From: JAHZMA01 sp965205905
Lineage (GTDB): Bacteria; Pseudomonadota; Alphaproteobacteria; JABAAW01; JAHZMA01
NCBI GenBank assembly: GCA_965205905.1
Contig: CBDBHZ010000013.1
Coordinates: 186,001 to 250,000, forward strand
DNA: 64,000 nt
Direction of reading: 5' to 3'
Part shown: positions 26,017 through 35,901 of the stretch, piece after piece
Layout: every line of letters starts with the position of its first letter
Numbering within the stretch: position 1 is the first letter of the stretch
Made by a program: the position numbers and the translations under genes
The notes under the pieces: generated by a model
What the model was told of the DNA's origin: nothing
Databases searched by the model: none
What the model saw: only the letters and a program-made list of their open reading frames with translations

Positions 26017-27102
26017 GTGATGCAAGACCCCCATGACAGATTGATTGTTGCTTTAGATGTTGCGAACATTCAGCGCGCATGGGAAATTGTTGATAAATTA
26101 GATGATAATGTTAGTTTTTATAAAATAGGTGCAGAGCTTATTTATAATAATGGGTTAGAGTTAGCGCAAGCCCTCAAAAAAGAAAATAAACGCGTTTTTA
26201 TAGATGCACAATTGATTGGCTCGCCGCGTAGCATCTTTATGGCTGCTAAAAATATTGAGCTGATAGGTGCAGATATTGTTACCCTATATGGCAATCATTC
26301 CTGCTTTCAAGCGATACAGGCTTACCGTAAAAAACGTGGTTATGATGTCATGAAACTCTGTTGCATTACCGCGCTTTCATCAGAAACTGAGGCTGATTTG
26401 CGTGCCTTGCATCAGCTGGCAGATGATATTGATTTGCCTAGCTATATAGAAAATATTGCGTATCAGGCGCGTGAGGCGGGTGCTGATGGGGTGGTGGTTT
26501 CGGCGCGTGAGGCGCGAAATATCCGTGAAAAAATGGGCAGTGAATTTTTGATTATCACGCCCGGCATTCGCCCCAAAGGCAGCGGCACTGACGACCAAAA
26601 GCGCGTAACAACGCCAGCTGATGCCATTAAAGCGGGCGCAGATTATCTGGTGGTAGGGCGACCGATTACGCTTGCTGAAAACCCGATATTGGCGGCGCAA
26701 AATGTGATTGACGAGATTGACCAAGCGATGGAAAGCAATAGTGTCTCTGGGCAAAGAAACAAAATGGCTGGGTTTATACCAACACGCAAAAAAGTTAAAG
26801 TGGTTGATTCTGCCGATAGGCAAACAGATTTAGGCATTCCGCATAAAATGTTTCAGCAACCCCCAGCGCGTCAGCAACCCACAATACGAGCAATAAACCC
26901 AACGCAGCAGCAATCAAACCCAGAAACTTCATCTGTAGTAATAAAAAAAGATGTACCTTTACAGAATGAATATGCCTCAAATCAATCTGCACCAAATCCT
27001 GAAAAGAAAGATAAGAACGTGCCCTTATGGGAAGAAGTAAAGCCAGAAAAACGCCCAACGCAAATACCAACAGGCGGCTATAAGTCTAAATGGCAACCCT
27101 GA
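26017..27102 (+). CDS. PyrF-like pseudoenzyme: OMP decarboxylase fold lacking catalytic residues
   Basis: This is clearly a paralogue of the preceding pyrF: LIVALDV, FYKIGAELIY, ITPGIRPKGSG...QKRVTTP and YLVVGRPITLAENP are all kept. The active-site motif, D-x-K-x-x-D in all working enzymes, reads D-A-Q-L-I-G here: the lysine is Gln65 and the second aspartate Gly68. The phosphate-binding loop is intact, so it may still bind a nucleotide. After the barrel (about residue 235) comes about 125 residues of Pro/Gln-rich disordered tail. It may form a heterodimer with PyrF or have a regulatory role, but this is inference. The gene shows no frameshift. Confidence 0.85.
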   Translation: MMQDPHDRLIVALDVANIQRAWEIVDKLDDNVSFYKIGAELIYNNGLELAQALKKENKRVFIDAQLIGSPRSIFMAAKNIELIGADIVTLYGNHSCFQAIQAYRKKRGYDVMKLCCITALSSETEADLRALHQLADDIDLPSYIENIAYQAREAGADGVVVSAREARNIREKMGSEFLIITPGIRPKGSGTDDQKRVTTPADAIKAGADYLVVGRPITLAENPILAAQNVIDEIDQAMESNSVSGQRNKMAGFIPTRKKVKVVDSADRQTDLGIPHKMFQQPPARQQPTIRAINPTQQQSNPETSSVVIKKDVPLQNEYASNQSAPNPEKKDKNVPLWEEVKPEKRPTQIPTGGYKSKWQP

Positions 27103-27118
27103 TTACGTGATTGATATT

Positions 27119-28399
27119 TTAATGTTCGTCTGATGGCGCAGGCGGGGTGATTTGCAATGATAGAATGCGCGTTCTTTCCACTTTTAGAATCTTAAACCTA
27201 AATCCAAAAAACACAAAAAGCTGATCTTTTTTAGGTAAAATCCGTGCTTCGTGAATCACCAATCCCGCAATCGTGGTGGCATCGTCATCAGGCAAATGCC
27301 AACCTAATTCGCGGTTTAGGTCGCGAATCGCCACATTGCCATCAACAATATAGCGCCCATTGCGTTTTTCTAAACCCGCAACTTCAGCATCGCTTTCATC
27401 TATGATATTGCCAACAATTTCCTCTATCACATCTTCCAATGTAACAATCCCTAAAAACACGCCATATTCATCAACCACCACAGAAAAATGTTCGCGCCTT
27501 TTTTGAAAAGATTTTAACTGATATTTTAACAAAGCTGTTTCTGGTACAAACCAAGGCTTACCCGCTATTGCCAACACATCTTTACGAAGCATATTGCCTT
27601 TCTGCCGCCTAAATTCACTCAATAATTGCTTGGCATTCACCACCCCAATAATTTCTTCGATATTATCATCAAACAGTGGAAACCGCGAATAGGGGCTATC
27701 CATCACAACATCAACCATTTGCGAGACATTGCTATTCAAATCAAGCATTTTCACCTCGCGCCGATGCACCATCACTTTAGAGACATTGACATCTTCCAAA
27801 TCTAAGATTGAGTTGAGCATTTTTTTCTCATCATCTGATGGCAAGGTATCATCACGCATTTCAATCGCACCGCGCAAAATTTCGGTGCTGCTATCACTAT
27901 CTTGGTTAATGCTGGTGCCATGCATGCCAAAGGGACGCAATAACAGCCACATCAGCGCTTGCACGATAAGCAAAATCGGGAATAAGAGAAACAATAAAAT
28001 TCTCATAAAACCAGCGATACGTAATGAAATGGCATCGGCATATTTTACCGCAATCATTTTAGGCAAAATTTCAGCAAATAACACGATGGAAACAGTCATA
28101 ATTAAGGTGGCATAAACCACGCCCTTACCGCCAAATATGCCAATCAAGAGTGATGTTGCCAGCGATGATGCCAGAATATTGACAAAATTATTGCCCAATA
28201 AAATTGCCGAAATCAATCTATCCATGCGCTTTTTCAGGGCAATTAAAATAATTGCGCGCTTATTGCCACGTTTGGCATCTAGATAGGGGCGCGCTGATGA
28301 TGCGGTGATGGCGGTTTCAGACCCTGAAAAAAAGCCAGAAATCACAATCAATAATAACACGATAAGAATCGTTGTGATGATTTCAGCGGTGATAGTCAT
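27119..28399 (-). CDS. CNNM/CorC-type membrane protein with CBS domains
   Basis: The N-terminal DUF21 membrane domain has four hydrophobic segments and the GFFSGSETAITAS motif. A CBS-pair domain and the C-terminal CorC_HlyC domain (DDATTIAGLVIHEARILPKKDQLF) follow. Such proteins are linked to magnesium or cobalt export and to tolerance. The 426 residues are full length. It overlaps the aroB stop by 4 bases and is convergent with the pyrF pair, with only 16 bp between. Confidence 0.88.
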   Translation of the reverse strand: MTITAEIITTILIVLLLIVISGFFSGSETAITASSARPYLDAKRGNKRAIILIALKKRMDRLISAILLGNNFVNILASSLATSLLIGIFGGKGVVYATLIMTVSIVLFAEILPKMIAVKYADAISLRIAGFMRILLFLLFPILLIVQALMWLLLRPFGMHGTSINQDSDSSTEILRGAIEMRDDTLPSDDEKKMLNSILDLEDVNVSKVMVHRREVKMLDLNSNVSQMVDVVMDSPYSRFPLFDDNIEEIIGVVNAKQLLSEFRRQKGNMLRKDVLAIAGKPWFVPETALLKYQLKSFQKRREHFSVVVDEYGVFLGIVTLEDVIEEIVGNIIDESDAEVAGLEKRNGRYIVDGNVAIRDLNRELGWHLPDDDATTIAGLVIHEARILPKKDQLFVFFGFRFKILKVERTRILSLQITPPAPSDEH

Positions 28400-29568
28400 A
28401 TTGTTCCATCTAAAATAGCCGATAAATTTTGGTGCAATGTTGCCTCATCAATGCCTGTTACCACTTCCACTTTGCCGATTTTATGTGGTAAAATAAGGGT
28501 AAAGCTTTCATCATAATTTTTCTTATCATAGCGCATGGCTTCCAGCAAATTATCAGCATTAAGCGGGGTTTTCAACGCTAATTGATGCGGATTCATCACC
28601 ATGCCTAAATCGTGAAAATGCGCTTTCACAATTTTTGCTGTGCCTGATGGGCATTTGCCGATATGTTCAGCATAATCAAACGCCATGCCGATGCCGATTG
28701 CCACCGCCTCGCCATGCAGTAAAACCTCACCATCATAACCCGCAAGTTTTTCAAGCGCATGACCAAAACTATGACCCAGATTCAGCCATGCCCGAATCCC
28801 TGCCTCGCGCTCATCTTGGCTGACAATATTAGCTTTGGCACGGCATGATGTTTCAATCGCATAAAGCAACGCATCAGCATCACGCGCTAATAATTGCTTG
28901 CCCGATTCTTGCAACCAATCAAAAAATGCGGCATCATTGATTAACGCATATTTGGCAATTTCGGCATAGCCCGCTTGCAGCTGCCGTTCGGGCAGTTTCT
29001 CCAAAAATCGGCAATCAATCAGCACCATTTCGGGTTGATAAAATACGCCAACCAAATTTTTACCCGCCTGCATATTGATTCCAGTTTTGCCACCCACCGA
29101 TGAATCAACTTGCGCCAATAAGAGTGGTGGGGATTTGTATCAACCGCACCCCGCGCAAGATTGTGCCAGCGATGAAGCCTGCCAAATCGCCAGCCACACC
29201 CCGCCACCCCATGCGGCAATCACATGGCTACGGTCAATGCCACTTTTAAGAATCGTTTCTAGCATCTGTTCATAAATTGCGATAGATTTCGCTTTCTCGC
29301 CCCTGATTGGCACCTGATGAAGACGGTAGCTAATATTGGCATCGGCAAGCCCTGCTTCCATCTTCTGCCCATAATGCTGATAGACGTTTTTATCACAAAT
29401 GATATGCAACATTGGCTGCTTGCCATTTTGGCAAAGATAATCAGCCAGCAAGCCAACAATATCCAAGCGCTGCCCGATATGAATCGGATATTGCTGATTC
29501 GCGGTTTGCACCTTTATTGTTACGTGATGTGTGTGTGATTCATTCATAGGGTGTTTATTGTGTGGCAT
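28396..29568 (-). pseudogene. aroB: 3-dehydroquinate synthase, interrupted by two frameshifts
   Basis: Second step of the shikimate pathway (DAHP to 3-dehydroquinate). The N-terminal part (to about 29205) reads RGEKAKSI...VIAAWGGGV. The next about 30 residues, GDLAGFIAGTILRGV..IQIPTT, are in a second frame. The main C-terminal part (from 29118) reads AQVDSSVGGKTGIN...WLNLGHSFGHALE with the metal-binding histidines. Two single-base changes near 29205 and 29120 would join them into a normal enzyme of about 390 residues. Since all parts and active-site residues are kept, indel errors are likelier than true loss. aroK lies just upstream, overlapping by 14 bases. Confidence 0.85.
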
Positions 29569-30091
29569 ATTGCGCTATTTTGTCAATAACAATATCGCAT
29601 GTTACCGCAATATCTTCATCATTCACAACCTCAACATGAATATCGGTTTGCTGATATTCGGCACGGCGTTCCTCAGAAAGTCTTTCCAATGTGGCTAATG
29701 GGTCGTCAGTATGTAAAATAGGGCGGGTTTTTGATTTTTTCAACCGCTTCCATAACACCGCCAAATCAACATCAATCCATAATGTTATCGCTTTTTGCTG
29801 TAATAATATTTTGGTTTGCGGGCTTAAAATAGCGCCACCGCCAACCGCCATAATGAAGGGGGGCGGGCGTTGCATGATACGGCTAATCACGCGTTCCTCG
29901 CCTGAACGAAAATAATCTTCGCCAAATTTTTCAAAAATATCAACAATCGACATCTGCGCCGCTTGCACAATCTCTTTATCGGAATCAATAAAATCAATCC
30001 CGTAAATATCGGCAAGCCTTGCGCCTAATGTGCTTTTGCCGACCCCCATCATGCCTGTTATCACCAAAGATTTTGGTAAAGGAAATGTCAT
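29555..30091 (-). CDS. aroK: Shikimate kinase
   Basis: Phosphorylates shikimate at the 3-hydroxyl with ATP. The P-loop GMMGVGKSTLGARLA is near the N-terminus, DSDKEIVQAA binds the substrate, and AVGGGAILSPQTK plus RPILHTDDP supply the shikimate and lid regions. The length of 178 residues is typical. It is the first gene of an aroK-aroB-CorC operon. Confidence 0.94.
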   Translation of the reverse strand: MTFPLPKSLVITGMMGVGKSTLGARLADIYGIDFIDSDKEIVQAAQMSIVDIFEKFGEDYFRSGEERVISRIMQRPPPFIMAVGGGAILSPQTKILLQQKAITLWIDVDLAVLWKRLKKSKTRPILHTDDPLATLERLSEERRAEYQQTDIHVEVVNDEDIAVTCDIVIDKIAQYATQ

Positions 30092-30154
30092 TTTTTATCT
30101 CACCATCACATAATTTTTTATCATGATACAATATTATGCTATAATACAGGAATT

Positions 30155-31415
30155 ATGACATTAAATAAAACCATTTTATTAATCATTTCGGGTAGCATCG
30201 CCGCTTATAAATCAGCTGAATTATGCCGTTTGCTGAAAAAGCAAGGCGCGCGGGTGATTCCGATACTCACCAAAGGCGGCTCGCAATTTATTACGCCGCT
30301 CACTGTTTCTGCGCTTTGTGGCGAAAAATGCTATATGGATTTATTTAGCCTGACCGACGAAGCTGAAATGGGGCATATCCGCCTTGCCCGCACGCCCGAT
30401 GCCATTATTGTTGCGCCTGCCAGTGCTAATTTTATTGCCCGCATCACGCATGGCATGGCAGATGATTTGGCATCAAGCGTGATATTGGCAAGCGATAAAC
30501 CGATTTTTATCGCGCCTGCGATGAACCCGTTTATGTATGAAAACCAAGCGACACAAGCGATAATATCAGCCATTTGCAAAAGCGTGGTATGAATATTATC
30601 ACCCCAACATCTGGCGATACCGCATGTGGCGAGATAGGGGTAGGGCGCATGGCAGAGATTGAGGTGATTTATCAGCAATTAGAGAGATATTTTGCGAATC
30701 AGGTAGAATCGCTTTCTGGCGCACCTATCGTTTCATTGGCGGGCAAGAAGATTATCATCACTGCTGGTGGCACATCAGAGCCGATTGACCCTGTGCGAAT
30801 CATCACCAACCGTTCCACAGGTAAGCAAGGATTTGAGATTGCCAAACAGTTAAGCGAGGCAGGCGCATCAGTGACACTGATTTACGGCAATGTGACGCAA
30901 GATATAGGCGCACTACCAGTGAATATTACCAAGATTCATGCTGAAACCGCTGATGATATGTTGCAACAGGTGGAACAAGCATTGCCTGCCGATATTTTTA
31001 TCAGCGCGGCGGCGGTATCCGATTGGAAAGTGCGTGATGCTAGTCCGCAGAAAATTAAGAAAAATGACGATGATAAAGGTGGGGCAACCTATCAAATCAC
31101 TCTCACTGAAACGGTGGATATTCTCAAACATATCGCGCATCACCAAACCATGCGTCCATCATTGGTGATTGGCTTTGCTGCCGAGACTGAAAATTTAACG
31201 CAATATGCGAAGCGAAGTTTATCAGCGAAAAATTGCGATATGATGATTGCGAATCAAGTGGGGGGCAATATCGGCTTTGGCGATAGCTGATAATGCGATT
31301 TATTTTCTGCAAAAAGACGGTGATAAAAATCAAATCCGAACAATGGCAGATTTTGAGCAAAAGTGATATTGCGGAGAGATTATGTGAGAAGATTGTTGGG
31401 GTTTTTTCGGATTGA
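30155..31415 (+). pseudogene. coaBC: Phosphopantothenoylcysteine decarboxylase/synthetase, with several frameshifts
   Basis: Bifunctional coenzyme A enzyme. The CoaC flavoprotein half has ISGSIAAYKSAELCRLL, MGHIRLARTPDAIIVAPASANFIA and MNPFM. The frame breaks near 30560 (one A missing gives NISHLQKRGMNIITP). The CoaB half has SGDTACGEIGVGRMAE and GGTSEPIDPVRIITNRSTGKQG, and breaks again near 31285 and 31355 before ending EKIVGVFSD at 31413-31415. CoA synthesis is essential and every motif is intact, so these look like indel errors. It is divergent from aroK. Confidence 0.85.
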
Positions 31416-31422
31416 ATCGGTG

Positions 31423-31861
31423 CTATAAGCAAAAAGTAAATCTGCCATCAAACGCAACATGCAATGTGCCTCGTGAGATAACATCCATTCCTAACAAAAC
31501 CTCATGATTATGAGAGGGTTGGATTTCCATACCTGTAAATATTTGCCCTAATTTTATAAATGCTACTTCTGACATATTTGGTTGTTCTTCTTTTAATGCA
31601 ACCCATCACAACACTCACATAAAATTTATAGACATTTACTTCAACAGTTTCTGATGCTGACTGCATCCGAGTTTTGCCAATAGGTCGCAATTTTAGTTTT
31701 TTAGCAATATTACTGCTAATACAAGTAAACTGTGCACCCGTATCAATAAGAGCGTTCACTATCGCACCGCTACCACTCCTCACCTCATCAGCTGGAACAG
31801 TTGAAATACCAACATTTATAATAAGTTGGTTATTTTCTATGATGCCTGTGATACAGGGCAT
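31423..31861 (-). pseudogene. Retropepsin-like aspartyl protease, frameshifted
   Basis: A small protein with the retroviral-type protease signature ALIDTGAQFTCIS near residue 40. After a frame change near 31600, the second-half motif EVLLGMDVISRGTLHV appears. Bacterial single-domain retropepsin-like proteins of about 140 residues have this layout. Its first codons overlap the end of the upstream DUF5678-like gene by about 25 bases, so the two are translationally coupled. Joining the frames gives about 146 residues ending at the TAG at 31423-31425. Confidence 0.7.
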
Positions 31862-32097
31862 ATTGAGAAAAATCCTAAATCAATAATTTTATCGGTGATA
31901 TGTTGCACTGAATATATTTTATCGTCATTCATATCACCTGCTTGGCAGGCATCATCAAATGTGCTGAAAAAACCAACAATTTCGCAATGACGCAATAACA
32001 CATATTTACCGCTACGAGTTTTCATTAATTCAGGCAATTTTTTTTGAAAAAAGGCAAAATTATCATCAACCTCTTTTTGAATATCAATTTGTGTCAT
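31837..32097 (-). CDS. DUF5678-like protein, partner of the retropepsin
   Basis: An 86-residue cytoplasmic protein with the pattern SGKYVLLRHCEIVGFFSTFDDACQAG, which resembles DUF5678-type sequences (YV-...-VVG-F-T--EA--AG). These are often encoded immediately before retropepsin-like proteases. The function of the pair is unknown to me, though substrate or partner is plausible. No signal peptide is present. Confidence 0.6.
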   Translation of the reverse strand: MTQIDIQKEVDDNFAFFQKKLPELMKTRSGKYVLLRHCEIVGFFSTFDDACQAGDMNDDKIYSVQHITDKIIDLGFFSICPVSQAS

Positions 32098-32179
32098 TTA
32101 TCAACCTCAATATAAACAAATATAGAATCAATCATAACATATTTGCAATAACATTAAAAACACTTTTTATTGCAAAAAA

Positions 32180-32878
32180 TTACAATTTTTTAAGGAGTGA
32201 AGCGGTGCGATACACCCCCCTAAAACACGAAATCCTTGCTTCGGTAAAGTCGGGCAACATTGGCGCAACGGTATCAAACAAGCCACGTGTGGCGATATGG
32301 TGATGCCATTTTTCCCATAATTGCAACATGCCATTCTTGCCATCTGATTGAATCACGGGCGCGATAATTTTGCCGCCATTATCCATTTGCTCTGCCAAAT
32401 CTTCGTTAAGATAGGTGATGCCACCTGCGAATAAAATCACGCTATAAGGTGCTTCTTTGGGCCAGCCTTTGGTGATATCGCCTTCCACAAAAATCACCGT
32501 ATCTTCTTGAATTTCGGTTAAAACTCGACTGGTATTTTCGGTAAATTCTCTGCTGGTTTCTAACACAAAAACGGTTGCGCCCAAATAACCCGCCAATGCC
32601 GCCATATAGCCTGCACCGCCAATAATCAGCACGGCATCGCCCGTGCGAATTTCGGCCGCCTGCAACATCCGCGCCACCAATAATGGCGAGAGCATATAGC
32701 GATTATCGCCAATATGCAAATGCTCATCAACATAAGCCATCTGCTTTTTTTCGGGGTCGGCAATAAATACTTCGCGCGGAATTGCCATAAAGGCTTCTAG
32801 CAAAGCGGGGTCTGCCACATTGCTGGGGCGTAATTGGGTTTCCACCATCATATGGCGTAATTGTTCGTAATTGGGCAT
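32180..32878 (-). CDS. pcm: Protein-L-isoaspartate O-methyltransferase family protein
   Basis: Repairs isoaspartate residues by SAM-dependent methylation. The 232-residue product has the N-terminal RHMMVETQLRPSNVADPALLEAFMAIPREVFI region, typical of alphaproteobacterial Pcm. A SAM motif IIGGAGYMAALAG and EGDITKGWP follow. The canonical T-I-S-Q-P substrate loop is replaced by YMLSPLLVA, so activity on isoaspartate is less certain. It lies 12 bases after the ETF-QO stop and is probably co-transcribed. Confidence 0.8.
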   Translation of the reverse strand: MPNYEQLRHMMVETQLRPSNVADPALLEAFMAIPREVFIADPEKKQMAYVDEHLHIGDNRYMLSPLLVARMLQAAEIRTGDAVLIIGGAGYMAALAGYLGATVFVLETSREFTENTSRVLTEIQEDTVIFVEGDITKGWPKEAPYSVILFAGGITYLNEDLAEQMDNGGKIIAPVIQSDGKNGMLQLWEKWHHHIATRGLFDTVAPMLPDFTEARISCFRGVYRTASLLKKL

Positions 32879-32890
32879 GAATTCTATCTC

Positions 32891-34516
32891 CTACATCATT
32901 GCATAGTTCGGGCCGCCACCACCTTCGGGGGTAACCCAATTGATATTTTGAGTTGGGTCTTTAATATCACATGTTTTGCAATGGACGCAATTCTGGGCAT
33001 TGATTTGCATCCGTTTTTCACCATTTTCTTCCACCACTTCATATACGCCAGCAGGGCAAAACCGTTCTTCAGGCGAGGCGTAATCGGCATGGTTGATATT
33101 AATCGCCACAGCCTCATCTTTCAGATGCAAATGTGCGGGCTGATTTTCTTCATGGTTCACGCCCGAAAATGAGACATTGGTGAGGCGGTCAAAACTCAAC
33201 ACGCCATCAGGTTTCGGGTAATCAATCGGTTGATAATGTTTTGCGGGCTTCAATGAAGCATGGTCGCTATGATGCTTGAATGTCCATGGCGCGCGCCCAC
33301 GTAATAAATAAGTATCAATCGCCGAATAAAGTAGCCCCCAATAAAAGCCAAACTTAAAAGCAGGGCGGATATTCCGCACCTTGTAAAGTTCTTTATACAC
33401 CCATGATTCTTTTAGATTCTTCTCGTAACTAACGGCTTCTTTTTCGCCATTGGCAAGCGCATCAAACACTGCTTCTGCCGCCAACATGCCTGATTTCATA
33501 GCGGTATGGCTGCCTTTAATTTTCGGCACATTCACAAAGCCTGCGGCACAGCCCACCAGCACACCGCCTGCAAAAGTAAGCTTCGGGATTGATTGATAGC
33601 CACCTTCATTAATCGCGCGTGCACCATAGGCAATTCGCTTACCACCTTGCAAATGTTTGGCAATGGCGGGGTGATGCTTGAAGCGTTGAAACTCCATATA
33701 GGGCATCACATAGGGGTTTTCGTAATCCAAACCAACCACAAAGCCGACAGAGACCATATTATCGTTGAGGTGATATAAAAACGACCCACCATAGGTTTTG
33801 CTATTTAACGGCCAGCCAGCGGTATGGACAATTTTACCGGGCTGTGATTGTGCTTCGGGGATTTCCCATAATTCCTTAATGCCGATACCGTAAGTTTGCG
33901 GGTTTGCATCATCACGCAGATTGAATTTTTGCAATAATTGCTTGGTGAGTGAGCCATGACAGCCTTCCGCAAAAATCGTCTGTTTGGCATGTAACTCCAT
34001 ACCGCGCTGATAATTTGCGGTTTCTTTGCCATCTTTGCCAACACCCATATCGCCGGTTGCCACGCCTTTTACTGCACCATCTTCGTGATAAAGCACTTCG
34101 GCAGCGGCAAAGCCCGGATAAATATCAACGCCCATATTTTCGGCTTGTTCGGCTAACCAGCGGCATAACAGCCCTAGCGAGATGATGTAATTGCCCTTAT
34201 TGTGCATTTGCGGTGGGGTTGGCATCCGTAACGCCCATTTTTTGGTGAGCATAAGGAAACTATCGCTTTTGGCGGGCGTATGGAGTGGCGCGCCTTTTTC
34301 TTGCCAATCGGGAATTAATTCATTCAAAGCGCGTGGCTCTAAAACTGCGCCCGAAAGAATATGCGCGCCGACTTCACTGCCTTTTTCTAACACGCAGATG
34401 CTGAGTTCCTGATTTTTTTCTTGCGCTAATTGTTGCAAGCGTATCGCAGTCGCCAGCCCCGCAGGCCCTGCCCCGACAATCACCACATCAACTTCTAAAA
34501 TTTCACGTTCACTCAT
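32891..34516 (-). CDS. etfD: Electron transfer flavoprotein-ubiquinone oxidoreductase
   Basis: Passes electrons from ETF to ubiquinone at the inner membrane. The 541-residue protein begins with the FAD motif VVIVGAGPAGLATAIRLQ and has the membrane-associated quinone region around GWPLNSKTYGGSFLYHL. It ends with a [4Fe-4S] domain: CPAGVYEV, then CVHCKTCDIKDP, then PEGGGGPNY. The domain order is normal and no gap is seen. Confidence 0.96.
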   Translation of the reverse strand: MSEREILEVDVVIVGAGPAGLATAIRLQQLAQEKNQELSICVLEKGSEVGAHILSGAVLEPRALNELIPDWQEKGAPLHTPAKSDSFLMLTKKWALRMPTPPQMHNKGNYIISLGLLCRWLAEQAENMGVDIYPGFAAAEVLYHEDGAVKGVATGDMGVGKDGKETANYQRGMELHAKQTIFAEGCHGSLTKQLLQKFNLRDDANPQTYGIGIKELWEIPEAQSQPGKIVHTAGWPLNSKTYGGSFLYHLNDNMVSVGFVVGLDYENPYVMPYMEFQRFKHHPAIAKHLQGGKRIAYGARAINEGGYQSIPKLTFAGGVLVGCAAGFVNVPKIKGSHTAMKSGMLAAEAVFDALANGEKEAVSYEKNLKESWVYKELYKVRNIRPAFKFGFYWGLLYSAIDTYLLRGRAPWTFKHHSDHASLKPAKHYQPIDYPKPDGVLSFDRLTNVSFSGVNHEENQPAHLHLKDEAVAININHADYASPEERFCPAGVYEVVEENGEKRMQINAQNCVHCKTCDIKDPTQNINWVTPEGGGGPNYAMM

Positions 34517-34543
34517 TATTATGTCTACCTTAAATATTCTTGC

Positions 34544-35719
34544 TTAATTACGCATAGCTTGGGCTAAATCATCGCATAAATCTTGAACATCTTCAAGCCC
34601 TACTGATAGCCTCACCGAATTTGGCAGAATGCCTAACCGCAACCGTTGTTCTTCTTCTAACCGCTGATGGGTCATGGTGGTTGGATGGTTTATTAGGCTT
34701 TTGGTATCGCCCAGATTATTAGATATATCAATCACTTGCAAGCTGTTGACGAATTTGAAAAGCTCTGCCCTATCGCCATCATAGTCGAAGCTAATCAGCG
34801 TGCTGCCCATGCTCATCTGTTGCATGGCTAGCTTATATTGCGGATGGCTTGGCAAAGCAGGATAGCGCACTGCTTTTATTTTTTGATGGCTTTCCAAAAA
34901 TTCAGCAATCTTATGGGCAGCATGGCTTTGCGCCTCAACCCTTAAGCGCAATGTTTCTAATCCTTTTAGCATCACCCATGCGTTAAACGGGCTCATAGAT
35001 GGACCTGTATGGCGCACGAATGAAAGCAAATGCTCATCAAGAAATTCTTGTGAACATAGAATTGCACCGCCTAAACACCGCCCCTGCCCATCAATATGTT
35101 TGGTGGTGGAATAGACAACAATATCCGCGCCTAATTCCAATGGTTTTTGCAAAATTGGCGTGGCGAATACATTATCAACCACCAAGCGCGCACCTGCTTG
35201 ATGCGCTAAATCGGCAATCATGCGAATATCTAACACTTCTAGCAGAGGATTTGAGGGGGTTTCCAAAAACACGGCTTGCGTAGGCTTGCTTAATGCTTGT
35301 TCCCAATCCGCTTTATCGTTACCAAGCACAGATACGGTTTCTATGCCGTAACGCGGTAAAATATCGTTAATAATATAGTCGCAAGACGAGAATAATGCTT
35401 CAGATGCCACGACGCGGTCGCCTTGTTTTAAGAAACAAGCCATCGATGCAAACACTGCCGCCATGCCAGTAGCAGTTGCGAAACAAGTTTCTGCCCCTTC
35501 CAACAATGCCATGCGGTTTTGAAACATTTCCACAGTTGGGTTGCCATAGCGCGAATAGACGTAATGGTCAATCTCTTGCTTAAAGCTTGCCTCTGCTTGC
35601 TCTACCGATTCGTAAACATAGCCAGAATTCAGAAATAACGCTTCGGAAGTCTCATCAAAATTGCTACGGGCGATACCGCCACGCACTAAAATTGTATCAA
35701 TATTTTGCTTTTTTGCCAT
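34544..35719 (-). CDS. metZ: O-succinylhomoserine sulfhydrylase
   Basis: PLP enzyme that makes homocysteine from O-succinylhomoserine and sulfide. The 391-residue protein has YVYSRYGNPTVEMFQNRMALLEGAE, ETPSNPLLEV, and the PLP lysine in VYSTTKHIDGQGRCLGGAIL. The related cystathionine gamma-synthase is possible, but the N-terminal motif TILVRGGIARSNFDETSEAL favours MetZ. I searched the upstream region for a SAM-II riboswitch and found none. Confidence 0.9.
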   Translation of the reverse strand: MAKKQNIDTILVRGGIARSNFDETSEALFLNSGYVYESVEQAEASFKQEIDHYVYSRYGNPTVEMFQNRMALLEGAETCFATATGMAAVFASMACFLKQGDRVVASEALFSSCDYIINDILPRYGIETVSVLGNDKADWEQALSKPTQAVFLETPSNPLLEVLDIRMIADLAHQAGARLVVDNVFATPILQKPLELGADIVVYSTTKHIDGQGRCLGGAILCSQEFLDEHLLSFVRHTGPSMSPFNAWVMLKGLETLRLRVEAQSHAAHKIAEFLESHQKIKAVRYPALPSHPQYKLAMQQMSMGSTLISFDYDGDRAELFKFVNSLQVIDISNNLGDTKSLINHPTTMTHQRLEEEQRLRLGILPNSVRLSVGLEDVQDLCDDLAQAMRN

Positions 35720-35789
35720 GTCTTACACTCATAATATTATCTATTGCCACAGATGCTAACAGATTTGATAGTTTTTTGCTAGAAATTTT

Positions 35790-35832
35790 TATAGTAATTA
35801 TCATTGCTGAATTTTGTTTATTTTTTCAGCAA
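35790..35832 (+). promoter_or_regulatory. Fur-like site and inverted repeat upstream of the TbpB-like lipoprotein
   Basis: Bases 35790-35808 match the 19-bp Fur consensus at 12 positions, the best part being TATCATT. Overlapping it is a perfect 8-bp inverted repeat, TTGCTGAA/TTCAGCAA (35804-35811 and 35825-35832), with a 13-base loop. TATAGT at 35840-35845 may be a -10 box. Iron control would suit a TbpB-like lipoprotein, but the match is weak. Confidence 0.3.
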
Positions 35833-35901
35833 ATATGTTATAGTGGTCTCTCATTTGGTAAGTTGATATATCAATGCAAATATAAAGTTTCAAGATAGTC
35901 T

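Noticed and set aside
35720..35870. Possible SAM-II or related riboswitch upstream of metZ
   Set aside because: The leader lacks the pseudoknot pairing and conserved loop sequences. Only generic AT-rich sequence is seen.
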